Positions 63,816 through 64,000 of a stretch of DNA of 64,000 nucleotides are shown here, piece after piece. The notes beneath the pieces were generated by a model. The model was not told the DNA's origin. It made no database searches and worked only from the letters and a program-made list of their open reading frames with translations. Numbering within the stretch: position 1 is the first letter of the stretch; every line of letters begins with the position of its first letter. Location of the stretch: positions 1-64,000 of the forward strand of contig JADCJL010000226.1 in NCBI GenBank assembly GCA_020247055.1. The letters run 5' to 3'. Made by a program: the position numbers and the translations under genes. The DNA is from Acidobacteriaceae bacterium. GTDB taxonomy: Bacteria; Acidobacteriota; Terriglobia; Bryobacterales; Bryobacteraceae.

Positions 63816-64000
63816 CCTCGCTCTACTCTGCGCCCTCGGCCTGTCTGCCCAGGAGACTGTTCCGGTGGTCGTGCAGCCGCTCGACCGCAAGCTCCGCCTG
63901 CCGGCCGAGATCCTGCCGTATCAGGCCGTTGATCTCCACGCCCGCGTGCAGGGTTTTGTCGAAAAGGTCGAGGTGGACCGCGGCAGCGTCGTCCGCAAGG
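63799..64000 (+). CDS. RND periplasmic adaptor (partial, cut by window end)
   Basis: 67 codons are visible from ATG at 63799. A signal peptide ([18 protein letters not shown]) is followed by [35 protein letters not shown], the start of a barrel-sandwich (biotinyl-lipoyl-like) domain as in AcrA/HlyD proteins. It overlaps the permease stop. It should connect the permease to the TolC-like duct. Confidence 0.88.

Overview
The window reads as a high-GC chromosome segment from an Acidobacteriota bacterium, most likely a Solibacter/Bryobacter-type soil organism. Evidence: an Oar-like TonB-dependent receptor with an N-terminal carboxypeptidase-regulatory domain, paired DUF1549/DUF1553 and DUF1501 'planctomycete-type cytochrome' genes, many secreted hydrolases, a complete Tol-Pal set and lipid A genes (so a Gram-negative envelope). 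The taxonomic call is an inference from gene content; no rRNA gene is present. I saw no tRNA, CRISPR array, intact insertion sequence or replication origin.

Layout. 1-9.1 kb (minus strand): a secreted M14 metallopeptidase, a DUF1549/DUF1553 cytochrome-like protein, a DUF1501 protein and a trypsin-like protease cut by the window edge. 9.1-9.8 kb: a long non-coding stretch with repeats and hairpins. 9.8-14.6 kb: a compact accessory island with a 5-cytosine methyltransferase, a NaeI-type restriction endonuclease and a Vsr mismatch endonuclease, then a DUF4926 remnant, a HicB-HicA toxin-antitoxin pair read as one fused frame, a zeta-toxin-like kinase with a small upstream partner, and an orphan antitoxin-like protein. 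14.7-25.1 kb (minus): a seven-gene operon in transcription order GntR/FCD regulator, dihydrodipicolinate-synthase-family aldolase, TonB-dependent receptor, sodium:solute symporter, RraA-family aldolase, FAD oxidoreductase, sialidase-like BNR protein. A promoter with a perfect 14-bp operator lies at its head. It looks like a complete uptake and cleavage pathway for an unidentified acidic sugar or related compound.

25.1-36.6 kb (minus): a non-coding stretch, ribosomal protein S1, an NtrC-type two-component pair, a Sir2 deacylase, heme A synthase, and a second DUF1501/DUF1549 pair. 36.7-46 kb: tadA; a divergent pair made of a Cys-rich HTH-like protein and an XRE/S24-fold repressor lacking the cleavage serine; glycosyltransferase-glyA-rpiB opposite proS-aminotransferase. 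44.5-52 kb (minus): tolQ-tolR-tolA/tonB-tolB-pal-cpoB, followed without gaps by a CBM9-like protein, a DeoC-like protein that has lost its catalytic residues, and an amidohydrolase. 52-64 kb: a YtcJ-like amidohydrolase opposite gatB; a degenerate orphan histidine kinase; an FAD oxidoreductase and lpxD divergent from lpxA; then a TolC-RND-adaptor efflux operon that runs off the end.

The points most worth a second look are the fused HicBA frame inside the NaeI/Vsr defence island, the DeoC homologue without its Schiff-base lysine, the GntR-controlled catabolic operon of unknown substrate, the inert S24-type repressor with its long inverted-repeat operator, and several unexplained repeats (a 24-bp intergenic repeat at two loci 15.7 kb apart, a 22-bp inverted repeat inside tadA, and a duplicated ctaA 3' end).
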